This document shows positions 36,008-49,897 of a stretch of DNA of 64,000 nt, in pieces. The translations under genes and the position numbers were made by a program. Each line of letters begins with the position of its first letter. The stretch's first letter is position 1. The stretch is from CAZQRP01 sp964596125 (GTDB lineage: Bacteria > Chloroflexota > Dehalococcoidia > GIF9 > UBA5629): assembly GCA_964596125.1 (NCBI GenBank), contig CAZQRP010000011.1, positions 1 through 64,000 of the forward strand. Reading direction: 5' to 3'. The notes under the pieces are model-generated. The model did not search any database, was not told where the DNA came from, and saw only the letters and a list, made by a program, of their open reading frames with translations.

Positions 36008-37144
36008 TTGATATCCTCCGGTTACAATTCGCTTCTTATCAATTCCTAGTTACCAGGGTACGATTCTCATAACGTTTTGTTCAGTTATATTGTGTGTTAT
36101 CTGAATACACATGTTGTCTATCGAATTAGCCATTTTCCCGAGGCTGTATCATGTTCCGACATTGATATCTTTTTCATTGGTAGGGACCAACTTCTCCCTT
36201 GCTAACTCAACAAAACCACAAACAATGGTAATGCATAGGAATTATTAAATAATGGCAATTATCGAAGCCCTGATCTTTTAACTATTTACTCTAAGCATAT
36301 GACAAAACGACAACTGGCGAATCACCCATGAGTCATGATTTTACTAGTACTTTAGTACTTGGTTAATCATAGAAAAACGGGCGTGGATCAGTTATATATG
36401 TAGTCAGATACAAGCGTATATCAATAGCTTATGCTTATAGAGTGTATGGTAACGAGCATCTAAGTTAGCTCACTACCCAAAAAAAAGGAGTCCTCATAAA
36501 GCCATATTGACCTTACACTATTTCTCCACTTTCCCCAATTCTGATTGCCTGCCCTTTTCCAAATCAAACCTGTAAAACTATTCACTTTCAGGCAACTTAA
36601 TATAAAATCCAGCAGTACTGTTGATTCTAATATCCACATTTTGTGTCAGGCATTCAAGCAAATGTCCTCCTGCTTTCCTATCTTCTGTGACAAAGTGAAG
36701 ATGATAACCTGGAATATTTATGCCATTTACATAGTCGGGCGATTGTAATAATTAATTACTGCAATGTGCCCGGGAATTCTACAATGAATCAACAACATAA
36801 CAGCGAATGCCAAAATTCTTGGCCGGTATTCAACCTGATATCTTGTAACTATAACGCAACAAACTATCTATTGACGGCATCTATTCAGAGTGCTAGGATA
36901 TGGTTAATTGATAGGAATATCAACCGCGAAAGCTAAAGCCAGCTTCATGCCGTAGAAGTAAATGAATGTAAAAAAATTCCGCTATAATTGGGATAGTACA
37001 TGAGAATCCACATGAGATAGAAGCATACTGCTTGCCTTAGAAAAAGGAAAATACACAGTGTAAAACCGTTAATGGTCGGGAGGTGAGAATACAGAGGTAA
37101 CGAATATCGGCATCAAATAGTATGTAACGAAAAGGAGAAAGTAC
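36008..37144 (+). other. Long intergenic region, no gene seen
   Basis: About 1.1 kb between the divergent receptor gene and the GerW operon. The only frame of note (36545-36748) starts with TTG, has no ribosome-binding site and looks random. A palindromic pair AGTACT-TT-AGTACT lies near 36350, and TATAAT at 36983-36988 could be a -10 for the GerW operon but lacks a -35. No RNA gene was recognised. The stretch may hold remnants of lost genes. Confidence 0.5.
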
Positions 37145-37528
37145 ATGGATAAGGGTGATGTAGAAAGCTTAGTAACGACGACTCTCGGTGAAATTGAGAA
37201 AGTTCTGGGCAGTAAAACAGTAGTAGGCGAGCCTATTAAAGTCGAAGGTACGACCATTATCCCACTAATAAGTGTCGGATTCGGTTTTGGCGGCGGAGGT
37301 GGCAGCGGTAAGGGAGAGGCTAAACAAAAAGGAGAAGGTCTGGGAGGTGGTGGTGGAGCTGGTGGAGGTGCAAAGCCGATCGCCGTAATCATCGTCGACA
37401 AGGATGGTGCCCGGATAGAGCCAATCAAGGGTGGCATGGCAACTGCGTTTGAAAAATTGGGTGAGACAGCGCCCCAGATGATGACCAAATTTGCAGAAAA
37501 ATGGGGGGAACGAAAAAAGGAAGGGTGA
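37145..37528 (+). CDS. GerW/YtfJ family protein
   Basis: 127 residues. The N-terminus MDKGDVESLV leads to GEPIKVEGTTIIPLISVGFGFG, a glycine-rich loop (two Gly runs near 56-80), and KPIAVIIVDKDGARIEPI, the full layout of the YtfJ/GerW family. In Bacillus GerW is needed for SleB germination function, but homologues are common in bacteria that do not sporulate, where the role is unknown. AAGGAGA lies before the ATG. A DUF2953 protein (ytfI-like) follows 5 bases later, the same pairing as in Firmicutes. Confidence 0.92.
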   Translation: MDKGDVESLVTTTLGEIEKVLGSKTVVGEPIKVEGTTIIPLISVGFGFGGGGGSGKGEAKQKGEGLGGGGGAGGGAKPIAVIIVDKDGARIEPIKGGMATAFEKLGETAPQMMTKFAEKWGERKKEG

Positions 37529-37533
37529 TGTAG

Positions 37534-38133
37534 TTGTGGATCGCCGTTACCCTTATTAGCCTGGCATTACTTATTATCCTGGTACTGTGCGTGCCGATTG
37601 ATGTCGCATTCTACATATGCACTCACACGAGCCACAAGTTCAGGATAAGATTAATATGGCTCTTTGGCTTGGTCGACAAGGAACTAGAGAAGGGTAAGGA
37701 AAAAACCGAAAAGAAAATCATTAAGGACAAACAGAGGCATAGGGGCGGGATAAGCGCCAGCACCATATTTCAAATCTTGAAAACCAAAGGTCTGATAACA
37801 CAACTCAAGCAATTAGTCGTAGATATATTCAACTGTTTTAAGATTAAGCGGCTGGGAGCAGACCTCGTAATAGGACTTGATAATCCCGCGGATACCGGAC
37901 TTTTATTTGCCATAGCCGGACCAGTTAATAATTTCCTAAGTTCTTATTTCCACTATGATATTAGTTTGCAGCCATCATTTGATAATGAGGCTACTCTTAA
38001 AGGTGATTTACACGGAGTAATAAGATCATGGCCCATCCGATTTATAAGACCCATCACAAGATTTATTTTCTCGTTGCCAGCATTTCGGGTTGTAAAAACT
38101 CTGGTTGCGACTAAATGGAAAAGAAAACAGTAG
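37534..38133 (+). CDS. DUF2953 membrane protein (YtfI-like)
   Basis: 199 residues. One strong membrane segment (residues 2-24) is followed by a soluble domain with a basic linker (about 52-70) and the DUF2953-type pattern of strands ending in LPAFRVVKTL. The topology is predicted as N-terminal anchor. The gene is paired with GerW, as in Bacillus, which implies a shared function at the membrane. The start is TTG 37534 just downstream of AAGGAAGGGTG. The 3' end overlaps the next ORF by 19 bases. Confidence 0.8.
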   Translation: MWIAVTLISLALLIILVLCVPIDVAFYICTHTSHKFRIRLIWLFGLVDKELEKGKEKTEKKIIKDKQRHRGGISASTIFQILKTKGLITQLKQLVVDIFNCFKIKRLGADLVIGLDNPADTGLLFAIAGPVNNFLSSYFHYDISLQPSFDNEATLKGDLHGVIRSWPIRFIRPITRFIFSLPAFRVVKTLVATKWKRKQ

Positions 38134-38369
38134 CTATCGGCAGTCCTGTACAGGTAAATGGATTTACTCTTATCGCGATAACAGAGTTATCTATGAATTA
38201 CTGGTATGATACACATAACATTTCATTTTCCGGCGTCAAACGACCGATTGCTGTCGTGTTAATTACTCCATCAGCCAAAAAAGTTTTCAGGATAACTGGA
38301 GAAGAGATCCGGTTGGAACAGTTAATACTGGAGATACCTGATATAAAAGAAATAGTAGAAAGAGTTTAA
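38115..38369 (+). CDS. Small protein resembling a reduced GerW domain
   Basis: 84 residues in the GerW/DUF2953 unit, overlapping the DUF2953 gene by 19 bases. The order TVAIGSPVQVNGFTLIAI then RPIAVVLITPSAKKVFRI parallels TVVGEPIKVEGTTIIPLI then KPIAVIIVDKDGARIEPI of the GerW protein, but the glycine-rich loop is replaced by a short YWYDTHN segment. I read it as a shortened GerW paralogue; that is an inference from visual alignment. It has no membrane segment. The three proteins could form one complex. Confidence 0.7.
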   Translation: MEKKTVAIGSPVQVNGFTLIAITELSMNYWYDTHNISFSGVKRPIAVVLITPSAKKVFRITGEEIRLEQLILEIPDIKEIVERV

Positions 38370-38733
38370 TCTGTCTCATTGTACCGTCGGCTGATATTAT
38401 GTAAGTAAAAGAATATTCATTAGAGATTATCTTTTTATAATTTCATACTTTTCCCGAAAAACAGCATTTATCAATTCCTATCATCACCTTACAGCAATAC
38501 AAGACATGTTTAATAGTGCACATAAAAGGATCCCTCGTACCACTATCACAAATACAGGTATAAAACTTGAAGTTAGTACTATTGTTTGTGTAAAATAATA
38601 TGACTAAAGTGGTAATGTATAAAACAGTGAAATTACTCTAACCGAAATATATAAGGTAATATATGCTTCATATTCGATACAACATATTGAAGTACGAAAT
38701 ACCACGAGTTAAAATTAAATATGGGGGAATACA
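38370..38733 (+). other. Intergenic stretch before the MarR gene
   Basis: No gene seen in about 360 AT-rich bases. An imperfect inverted repeat CTTCATAT (38666-38673) / ATATTGAAG (38684-38692) lies 41 bases before the MarR start and could be its operator. Confidence 0.4.
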
Positions 38734-39204
38734 TTGAAAAATCTGGCTTTTGGAGATCAAGACTATAAACTGTGGGTACTTCTACAACAAGTAGGAGATA
38801 CAGCATTCGCAGCCAGGGACAAGGAGCTGAGCCAATATAGGCTGTCAACCATGAAAGTCGCACTTTTACACATTGTCCAGTTAATTGGCAGCGAAGCGAC
38901 ACCTGCTGAAATATCAAGGTGGATATTACGAAAATCCCACTCAGTCTCCGGCCTGCTGGACAGAATGGAAAAAGACGGACTCATAAGAAAATCAAAAGAC
39001 TTGCACAAAAAAAACCTGGTCAGAGTCACCATAACTGAAAAAGGATATCAAGCACTTGAGAATGCAAAGAAAGTAGAGTCCATTCAAAAGATTCTGTCTT
39101 CTCTTACTAAAAGCCAGCGACAAAGAATCTATCCGATGCTTCTAAAATTACGGGATAAAGCAGTTAAAGAAGCTGGATTGAACACAAACCTACCGTTTCC
39201 GTAG
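38734..39204 (+). CDS. MarR-family transcriptional regulator
   Basis: 156 residues. After an N-terminal helical dimerisation segment, the winged helix-turn-helix runs from about residue 48 (ALLHIVQLI) through the recognition helix SHSVSGLLDRMEKDGLI to the wing DLHKKNLVRVTITEKG, the standard MarR pattern. The C-terminus is a long helix rich in Lys/Arg. Such dimers repress nearby genes and are released by small ligands. The start codon is TTG with GGGGG about 6 nt upstream. A possible dyad operator lies upstream; the adjacent membrane hydrolase could be a target. Confidence 0.9.
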   Translation: MKNLAFGDQDYKLWVLLQQVGDTAFAARDKELSQYRLSTMKVALLHIVQLIGSEATPAEISRWILRKSHSVSGLLDRMEKDGLIRKSKDLHKKNLVRVTITEKGYQALENAKKVESIQKILSSLTKSQRQRIYPMLLKLRDKAVKEAGLNTNLPFP

Positions 39205-39286
39205 CAATAATTAGCAGTCCACGTCAAGCCTGGCAACAATAATCCTCTCATTATCTTCGAATTGCATATGAGAGAAAAAAGGCTAT

Positions 39287-39931
39287 ATGCTATTTTTTGC
39301 GCATACAGGAATTACGTTGGGAGCTACTATGCTACTGGGGGGAGCCTTATATAACCGAGGCCTCTTCCCTGCTAAAGCAGAAGTACCACTTAAGAATTCC
39401 AAACATTTACCCGAGGCACCATCCACCAACGATTGTGCTCGCAGCAGTAAAACCAACTGGTTTACCTCTGTGGCAGATAACATAGATATAAGGATTCTGC
39501 TGGTAGGTTCGCTTCTCCCTGATATCGTTGATAAACCAGTTGGTGTATTCTTGTTTAGAGCAATCTTCGACAATGGCAGGATAGTTTGCCACACTCTCTT
39601 ATTTACTATAGTGATCATGTTGGCTGGTCTTTACTTATATCGAAGCCGCGGTAAAACATGGCTCCTTGTCCTATCATTTGGAAGCCTTATGCATATCATG
39701 CTCGACAAAATGTGGCTTTACCCCAGGACTTTCCTATGGCCATTATATGGCCTCGCCTTCGAAAAAGTCGGCGTTGAAAACTGGCTATATTATATCTCCC
39801 ACGCCCTGGTGACAGACCCCCCAACTTTCATTTCTGAGCTGATAGGAGCAGCCATACTGTTCTGGTTTGCTCTGGTACTATTGAAAAGAAGAAAAGTTCT
39901 TGCTTTCATTAAATGCGGGCATATCCAGTGA
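39287..39931 (+). CDS. Membrane metal-dependent hydrolase (YdjM/DUF457 type)
   Basis: 214 residues with about four or five hydrophobic segments. The N-terminal FAHTGITLGA and later GSLLPDIVDKPVG carry the His and Asp residues typical of inner-membrane metal-dependent hydrolases of the YdjM family; CHTLLFTIVI and LMHIMLDKMW add further histidines. The substrate is unknown. An inserted polar stretch (residues 28-62) separates the first two motifs. AAAAAAGG precedes the ATG. It converges with the NfeD-like gene, 26 bases apart. Confidence 0.78.
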   Translation: MLFFAHTGITLGATMLLGGALYNRGLFPAKAEVPLKNSKHLPEAPSTNDCARSSKTNWFTSVADNIDIRILLVGSLLPDIVDKPVGVFLFRAIFDNGRIVCHTLLFTIVIMLAGLYLYRSRGKTWLLVLSFGSLMHIMLDKMWLYPRTFLWPLYGLAFEKVGVENWLYYISHALVTDPPTFISELIGAAILFWFALVLLKRRKVLAFIKCGHIQ

Positions 39932-39957
39932 GTTACCGATAACATAGGAGACTACCA

Positions 39958-40413
39958 TTAGAATCCCCTGTGCTTAGTTTTCAACGAAGGGGGTTCAGCC
40001 CGGCTTTTTCTCTTAGGGGCAACAATAAGTTTAATCCCGTCTATTCCTGTCACGACAATCTCATCGCCGACTTCCAGCTTTAACCCCGCTGATGCTTTCC
40101 AAAGTTCACCCTTTACTCTTACATAGCCTTTAGGGTCCAGTGGGGTGGCCACTGTGCCCTCACTATCGATTATAGATTCGGGTGAAACCATTGGTTTCAT
40201 TAGAAGGACTTGTCTGCCCATTCGATAGGTAAAACAGGAATATAACAACAGAGCCACCATCAAGATAGCCAGGCCCCACCAAGGAATGTTGATATTGAGA
40301 TGTGGCAGTCCCCAACGCACGATAACAACGAGTGCAGCCTGTTCCAGTATCGTACCTACAAGCGCGTAAATGGTGTACCCTAAAGGTGATAGATGTCTCG
40401 ATTTAAAAACCAT
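39958..40413 (-). CDS. NfeD-like membrane protein
   Basis: 151 residues. Two hydrophobic segments (about 10-30 and 44-63) are followed by an OB-fold domain with the NfeD pattern: GTVATPLDPKGYVRVKGELWKA...GDEIVVTGIDGIKLIV. NfeD proteins usually partner with stomatin-like or membrane protease proteins; neither is present next door. The C-terminus is basic. The genome may hold the partner elsewhere. Confidence 0.87.
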   Translation of the reverse strand: MVFKSRHLSPLGYTIYALVGTILEQAALVVIVRWGLPHLNINIPWWGLAILMVALLLYSCFTYRMGRQVLLMKPMVSPESIIDSEGTVATPLDPKGYVRVKGELWKASAGLKLEVGDEIVVTGIDGIKLIVAPKRKSRAEPPSLKTKHRGF

Positions 40414-43029
<2,616 letters not shown>

Positions 43030-43054
43030 CAAAATACTCACTGTAATAAAATTG

Positions 43055-43633
43055 ATGAAACTGATTGTCGGCCTGGGAAATCCAGGCAAATATTACGCTC
43101 ACAATCGCCACAATGTAGGATTCCGCTGTATAAACTACGTGTCTAGACTCCATGCCATCTCAATGAATCGGCATCAGTGCCGGTCTCAAATCGGCATTGG
43201 CATGGTAGCAGGCACTGAAGTGCTGCTGGCCAAGCCCAAAACATTTGTAAATCTCAGCGGTGAGGCAGTAAGCCAGCTAATGCGGAAATATGGTACTCCC
43301 ATAAGTGAGCTCCTGGTTATTTACGACGATCTCGATTTACCTTCGGGCAAGATACGCCTGCGCCAGGGCGGCAGATCAGGAGGACATAAAGGGATAAAGT
43401 CCATAATATCGGCTCTGGATAGTCAGGATTTTTCTCGCATCAGGATAGGCATCGGGCGGCCCGATCAAGATCAGGACTTGGTCCCCAAAGATGACATCAT
43501 AATCAGCCATGTCCTGAGCGACTTTACTCCCGATGAAGAGAAAGTAATCAAACTGGCCATCGAAAATGCAACCGAGGCCATTAAGTATATTGTAGCCGAA
43601 GGAATAACCGCAGCAATGAACAAGTTTAATTAA
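43055..43633 (+). CDS. pth: Peptidyl-tRNA hydrolase
   Basis: 192 residues from ATG 43055. The N-terminal GLGNPGKYYAHNRHNVGF contains Asn10 and the catalytic His19; YDDLDLPSGKIR and GGRSGGHKGI complete the active site. It frees tRNA from peptidyl-tRNAs released early. An in-frame TTG lies directly before the ATG. It follows ligA closely, and a promoter for the next genes lies just after it. Confidence 0.96.
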   Translation: MKLIVGLGNPGKYYAHNRHNVGFRCINYVSRLHAISMNRHQCRSQIGIGMVAGTEVLLAKPKTFVNLSGEAVSQLMRKYGTPISELLVIYDDLDLPSGKIRLRQGGRSGGHKGIKSIISALDSQDFSRIRIGIGRPDQDQDLVPKDDIIISHVLSDFTPDEEKVIKLAIENATEAIKYIVAEGITAAMNKFN

Positions 43634-43640
43634 GATTTTA

Positions 43641-43670
43641 TTGCTGCTTTTCTAGCTTGGATGATATAAT
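43641..43670 (+). promoter_or_regulatory. Promoter ahead of the LOG-like gene and eno
   Basis: TTGCTG at 43641-43646 and extended -10 TGA TATAAT at 43662-43670, with an 18-base spacer between hexamers. Transcription would begin about 18 nt before the TTG start at 43695. Confidence 0.6.
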
Positions 43671-43694
43671 TGCTGGCAAGTCCTCTAACTAGTT

Positions 43695-45523
<1,829 letters not shown>

Positions 45524-45528
45524 AATAC

Positions 45529-46602
45529 ATGGAACTTGTTCAGGGTGTTTACCAGATAAAGCTTCCGCTATCCGGATTGGCGCCCGCTCCCGATGACGGC
45601 CACCCAATCAAAGCCAGCAAGGATAACCTGATCAATGTAATTGAGCAGAAAATCTTACAGTCCTCTATTGCCAATGTAAATGTATATTTAATTGAAGGCA
45701 AGCAGAGCAACCTGTTGATTGATACTGGCTGGAACACCCCGGATGCTTTTTCCATATTAAATAACCAGTTAAAAAGCTACGGCTTTAGTTTCAAAGACAT
45801 TAATCAAATTATAGTCACTCATCTCCACCCTGACCACTTTGGCTTATCTGGCAAGTTAAAACAGCTTTCTGGAGCTAGTGTTGCCATCAGTGCGATCGAG
45901 TCCGGTATACTTGATTTACGATACATAAATATGGACCCTTTGCTACAGCAAATGCGGCACTTTCTTCAAGCCAATGGGGTGCCCCAGGATGAGTTGTCCC
46001 AATTCACCGAAGCTTCGCTGCCAGCTAGCAAATTCGTAGTACCATGCTTACCAGATATAAAATTAAAAAATGGAAAGAAAATATCAATTGACCCGTTCGA
46101 ATTTAAGGTGTTGTTAACTCCAGGACATTCCCCCGGACACATTTGTCTTTATGAACCAAACCGAAAATTACTCTTTGCCGGCGATCATATTTTACCGGAA
46201 ATAACCTCACACATCGGTCTCCATCCCCAATCCGGGCAAGATCCGCTGGGTACTTACCTGAGTTCATTAAAGGAATTGATGAATCTGGAGATCAATCTTG
46301 TCTTCCCAGGACATGGTCCCGCTTTCAGCGGACTCAGGCAACGAATTGAGGCAATACTCAATCATCACGAAAAAAGAAAATCGAAAGTTCTCAAAGCTAT
46401 TCAGGACGATATGAAAACAGCTTATCAAGTAGCTACGGAAATCCAATGGATGACAGAGGATAATGGCCTAAATTTCAGTGACCTCGATGTACGAAACCGT
46501 CGGCTGGCCTTAATGGAGACACTCGCCCATCTCGAGTTCCTGAAGAAACAGGATAAATCGAAACGAGCAGCTATAGACGGCGTCTATTTCTACTGGACCT
46601 GA
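45529..46602 (+). CDS. Metallo-beta-lactamase fold hydrolase
   Basis: 357 residues. The metal motif THLHPDHFG (His98, His100, Asp102, His103) is complete, followed by TPGHSPGH and AGDH with the remaining ligands. The C-terminal 90 residues form a winged-helix-like extension typical of the MBL group with a C-terminal DUF/BLACT-type domain. The substrate is unknown. GGGAGGA lies before the ATG, and only 5 bases separate it from eno, so it is in the eno operon. It is not a close copy of the MBL protein at 135. Confidence 0.87.
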   Translation: MELVQGVYQIKLPLSGLAPAPDDGHPIKASKDNLINVIEQKILQSSIANVNVYLIEGKQSNLLIDTGWNTPDAFSILNNQLKSYGFSFKDINQIIVTHLHPDHFGLSGKLKQLSGASVAISAIESGILDLRYINMDPLLQQMRHFLQANGVPQDELSQFTEASLPASKFVVPCLPDIKLKNGKKISIDPFEFKVLLTPGHSPGHICLYEPNRKLLFAGDHILPEITSHIGLHPQSGQDPLGTYLSSLKELMNLEINLVFPGHGPAFSGLRQRIEAILNHHEKRKSKVLKAIQDDMKTAYQVATEIQWMTEDNGLNFSDLDVRNRRLALMETLAHLEFLKKQDKSKRAAIDGVYFYWT

Positions 46603-46729
46603 GGTCAAACGCCGTGGAGCAATATTCTCGATAGTATTCTCTATATTTTAAATCAATGGTGGTGCTAAACCTGAAGAATCGATAGTAATATGATTTAATA
46701 TCTAACGTTCAGGTCTCAGGATTTTATCG

Positions 46730-47134
46730 ATGGACGAGCTAAGCGATAAGGTAAAAACTCTCAAGCTGGAATATAAAGCTTACCCCCAGAAAGAGTTACT
46801 GATAGCTATGCCTAATCCATCTCCTGACAGAGATTATGAAGAGGAGATAAATACGAGCGAGTTTACCACTCTTTGTCCACTTAATCCGGGACAGCCGGAT
46901 TATGCCACGCTTATTATCAAATATACACCCGATGAGAAAATAATAGAATTGAAGTCATTGAAGTTTTACCTTACCAGCTACAGAATGGTTGAAATCTTCT
47001 TTGAAGAGGCAACCAATCGAATACTCGACGACCTGGTCAATGCAGTACAACCTAAAAAGATGGAGGTTATGGCAGAGTGGAACATAAGAGGCGGTATTGG
47101 AACTAAGGTAATAGCAAGCTATAATGGGGACTAA
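46730..47134 (+). CDS. queF: NADPH-dependent 7-cyano-7-deazaguanine reductase (QueF type)
   Basis: 134 residues, the unimodular QueF length. It has EFTTLCPLNPGQPDYA with the nucleophile Cys49 and acid Asp57, the QueF motif ELKSLKFY (73-80) and a C-terminal RGGI. QueF reduces preQ0 to preQ1 in queuosine synthesis. The substrate-binding His-Glu of the usual GDFHED block reads Phe91-Glu92 here, so the histidine is missing. This may lower or alter activity. No other queuosine gene and no preQ1 riboswitch-like leader was seen nearby. The ATG at 46730 has a poor Shine-Dalgarno sequence. Confidence 0.88.
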   Translation: MDELSDKVKTLKLEYKAYPQKELLIAMPNPSPDRDYEEEINTSEFTTLCPLNPGQPDYATLIIKYTPDEKIIELKSLKFYLTSYRMVEIFFEEATNRILDDLVNAVQPKKMEVMAEWNIRGGIGTKVIASYNGD

Positions 47135-48178
<1,044 letters not shown>

Positions 48179-48323
48179 CACAGTGAATATTGATGCCAGG
48201 CGTTAGAATCCCTGGTCTTCACCTTTTTACGGGATCGTATAATACTCCTGACTTTTAACAAATGCTTTTACTACCGCCGAAGGCAACCTCCTGAATCACT
48301 CTTTGGCCGGTATATATCGACAC

Positions 48324-48953
48324 CTATAAAAAAGTCCAAATATCAAACGGAATGGCATTCATTAAAGCAACAAAAACCAAAATATAGATGGCAGCCATGA
48401 AGATAATAGATAAAACGAATAGTGCAATCCCCCAATAGGCCCAGTTCTTTTGTGTCATGCGGAAGTGATCGACACTATGCCAGTTCTTACTACGCCATGC
48501 CCATTCATTTCCCTTCGCCCCGAGCATGAAAGCCATTATTAAAGCAAGAAGAGGAACAGGAATAAAAACAATAAACGCTACCCAGACACGATTGCCAATC
48601 CCCCATATCCAGGTCAGTAAGAATGCTCCCCAGTTCCATCCCCTGATCTCCGGTGGTATTGCTGTTGTCCCCTTTAGACTATAATTGTTTCGCTTTGGAA
48701 TATTCCTCACCGGAGACTTGCCTGCCACTACACTATTTGATACTTGTTGTCTCATCATACCCATCACCCCACCACAACTCCCGCAAAACCTGGACCAAAG
48801 GTTGATGTCAGCTCCACAGTAGGGGCAAGCGGTGACTAACGGGCCACCACAAGCACGGCAGTACTGCTGCCCCAGATGATTTTGCCACCCACACTTCGGG
48901 CAGGTGAATGCCTGCTGCATACTACACATTACCAGCCATTTTACCTGGCACAT
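48324..48953 (-). CDS. Double zinc-ribbon membrane protein
   Basis: 209 residues at most. Two consecutive zinc ribbons near the N-terminus (CPKC...CRAC and CPYC...CGSC) are followed by a polar linker and three hydrophobic segments: about 105-145 and a last one near 175-200. A Trp-rich, short cytoplasmic motif lies between them (EWAWRSKNWHSVDHFRMTQ split by the membrane edge). The family looks like the zinc-ribbon plus DUF-type membrane proteins common in Chloroflexota; I cannot assign a function. The start may be at 48953, 48929 or 48920; none has a clear ribosome-binding site. Confidence 0.75.
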   Translation of the reverse strand: MCQVKWLVMCSMQQAFTCPKCGWQNHLGQQYCRACGGPLVTACPYCGADINLWSRFCGSCGGVMGMMRQQVSNSVVAGKSPVRNIPKRNNYSLKGTTAIPPEIRGWNWGAFLLTWIWGIGNRVWVAFIVFIPVPLLALIMAFMLGAKGNEWAWRSKNWHSVDHFRMTQKNWAYWGIALFVLSIIFMAAIYILVFVALMNAIPFDIWTFL

Positions 48954-49184
48954 ACCATTGCATCATTACCGTAGCACACAATGTATCATCCTGATTATAC
49001 GTCTGTCTGTGACTGAGTGAAATAGCCATTTAGTAACACAAGGGATAGCCATTTGGTAAGCCCCCTATATATTTACCCTTGTATCAGGATAGATTTTTAC
49101 TCGTCGGCTTAAATCTTAATAGGAAATTAACATTCAGATGCTATACTCAACCGTATATTCTACGAGAAAGGAGGCGATACGAAA

Positions 49185-49670
49185 ATGTGGAAAAGCCGAA
49201 AATTCATTATCACTGGGATAGTGATTGCAGCTTTACTAATCGTCGGCACTGCCGGTATAGTGCTTGCACAGCAAGATGAAGGCCAGGATAAGACTCAAGG
49301 CAGTGCCCTGCTTACACGGGTTGCTGAGATCTTAGGCGTCGACCAGCAAAAACTTGAAGATGCCTTTAAAAGAGCCCGAACCGAATTGCAGGAAGAAGCT
49401 CTGGACAAGCGGCTTAAGAATCTGGTGGATGAAGATGAAATAACCCAGGAACAAGCAGATCAGTACAAAGCATGGATTCAGGCAAAACCAGATATACCGC
49501 GGGTCGGACCTCGACAGCTTAAGGCACTGGTAGAGGATGGTGTAATAACCCAGGAGCAAATGGACGGATATCTGAAAGAATACAAGGAATGGAGAGAGGC
49601 TAAACCGGATGTACCATTACCCAGCCATCAAAAGCCCAGATGGCGCCCCGGTTTCCGACTTGGCTTCTAA
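49185..49670 (+). CDS. Exported DUF2680-type protein with two helical repeats
   Basis: 161 residues. A signal peptide (basic start, hydrophobic 8-24, AGIVLAQQ cleavage region) is followed by a helical segment and two copies of an EDEITQEQADQY-KAW-QAKPD unit (about 86-108 and 118-142). This is the pattern of DUF2680 proteins, whose role is unknown. The end is Pro/Arg-rich. AAAGGAGGCGA lies 9 nt before the ATG, so translation should be efficient. A perfect hairpin terminator follows, so it is monocistronic. Confidence 0.85.
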   Translation: MWKSRKFIITGIVIAALLIVGTAGIVLAQQDEGQDKTQGSALLTRVAEILGVDQQKLEDAFKRARTELQEEALDKRLKNLVDEDEITQEQADQYKAWIQAKPDIPRVGPRQLKALVEDGVITQEQMDGYLKEYKEWREAKPDVPLPSHQKPRWRPGFRLGF

Positions 49671-49741
49671 ATTCAATGGCTGAATTAGACACCGTTTTAC
49701 CCTATAAAATATAACACCGAATACTACAAAAGGTCATGTTC

Positions 49742-49781
49742 AAAAGAGGAAAGGAGGACTAGTCCTCCTTTCCTCTTTTTT
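49742..49781 (+). terminator. Rho-independent terminator, perfect 19-bp inverted repeat
   Basis: Arms 49742-49760 and 49761-49779 are exact reverse complements with the centre CTAG forming the loop; the right arm ends in a T run of six. It ends the DUF2680-type gene and isolates the two-component genes. It is symmetric, so it may act in both directions. Confidence 0.92.
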
Positions 49782-49828
49782 AGATTACAATGCATATATC
49801 ATCCAAATAGTAAAAACATATTCCTGTA

Positions 49829-49858
49829 TTAATAATTTCTTAATAATTCAGTTATACT
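49829..49858 (+). promoter_or_regulatory. Promoter of the two-component operon with 11-bp direct repeats
   Basis: TATACT at 49853-49858 is the -10. Just upstream, TTAATAATTTC (49829-49839) and TTAATAATTCA (49840-49850) are abutting direct repeats with an 11-bp period, the spacing used by OmpR/PhoB-family regulators. The repeats cover the -35 position, so the response regulator may control its own gene. Confidence 0.55.
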
Positions 49859-49897
49859 ATTAACATGACCGCAATGGAAAGCTGAGGATCCTGTCCT

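Noticed and set aside
46603..46729. preQ1 riboswitch upstream of queF
   Set aside because: No hairpin with an A-rich tail matching class I, II or III was found by eye.
48196..48227. Terminator after gap
   Set aside because: The CCAGG/CCTGG stem is only 5 bp with a 10-nt loop, and the T run begins 7 bases later.
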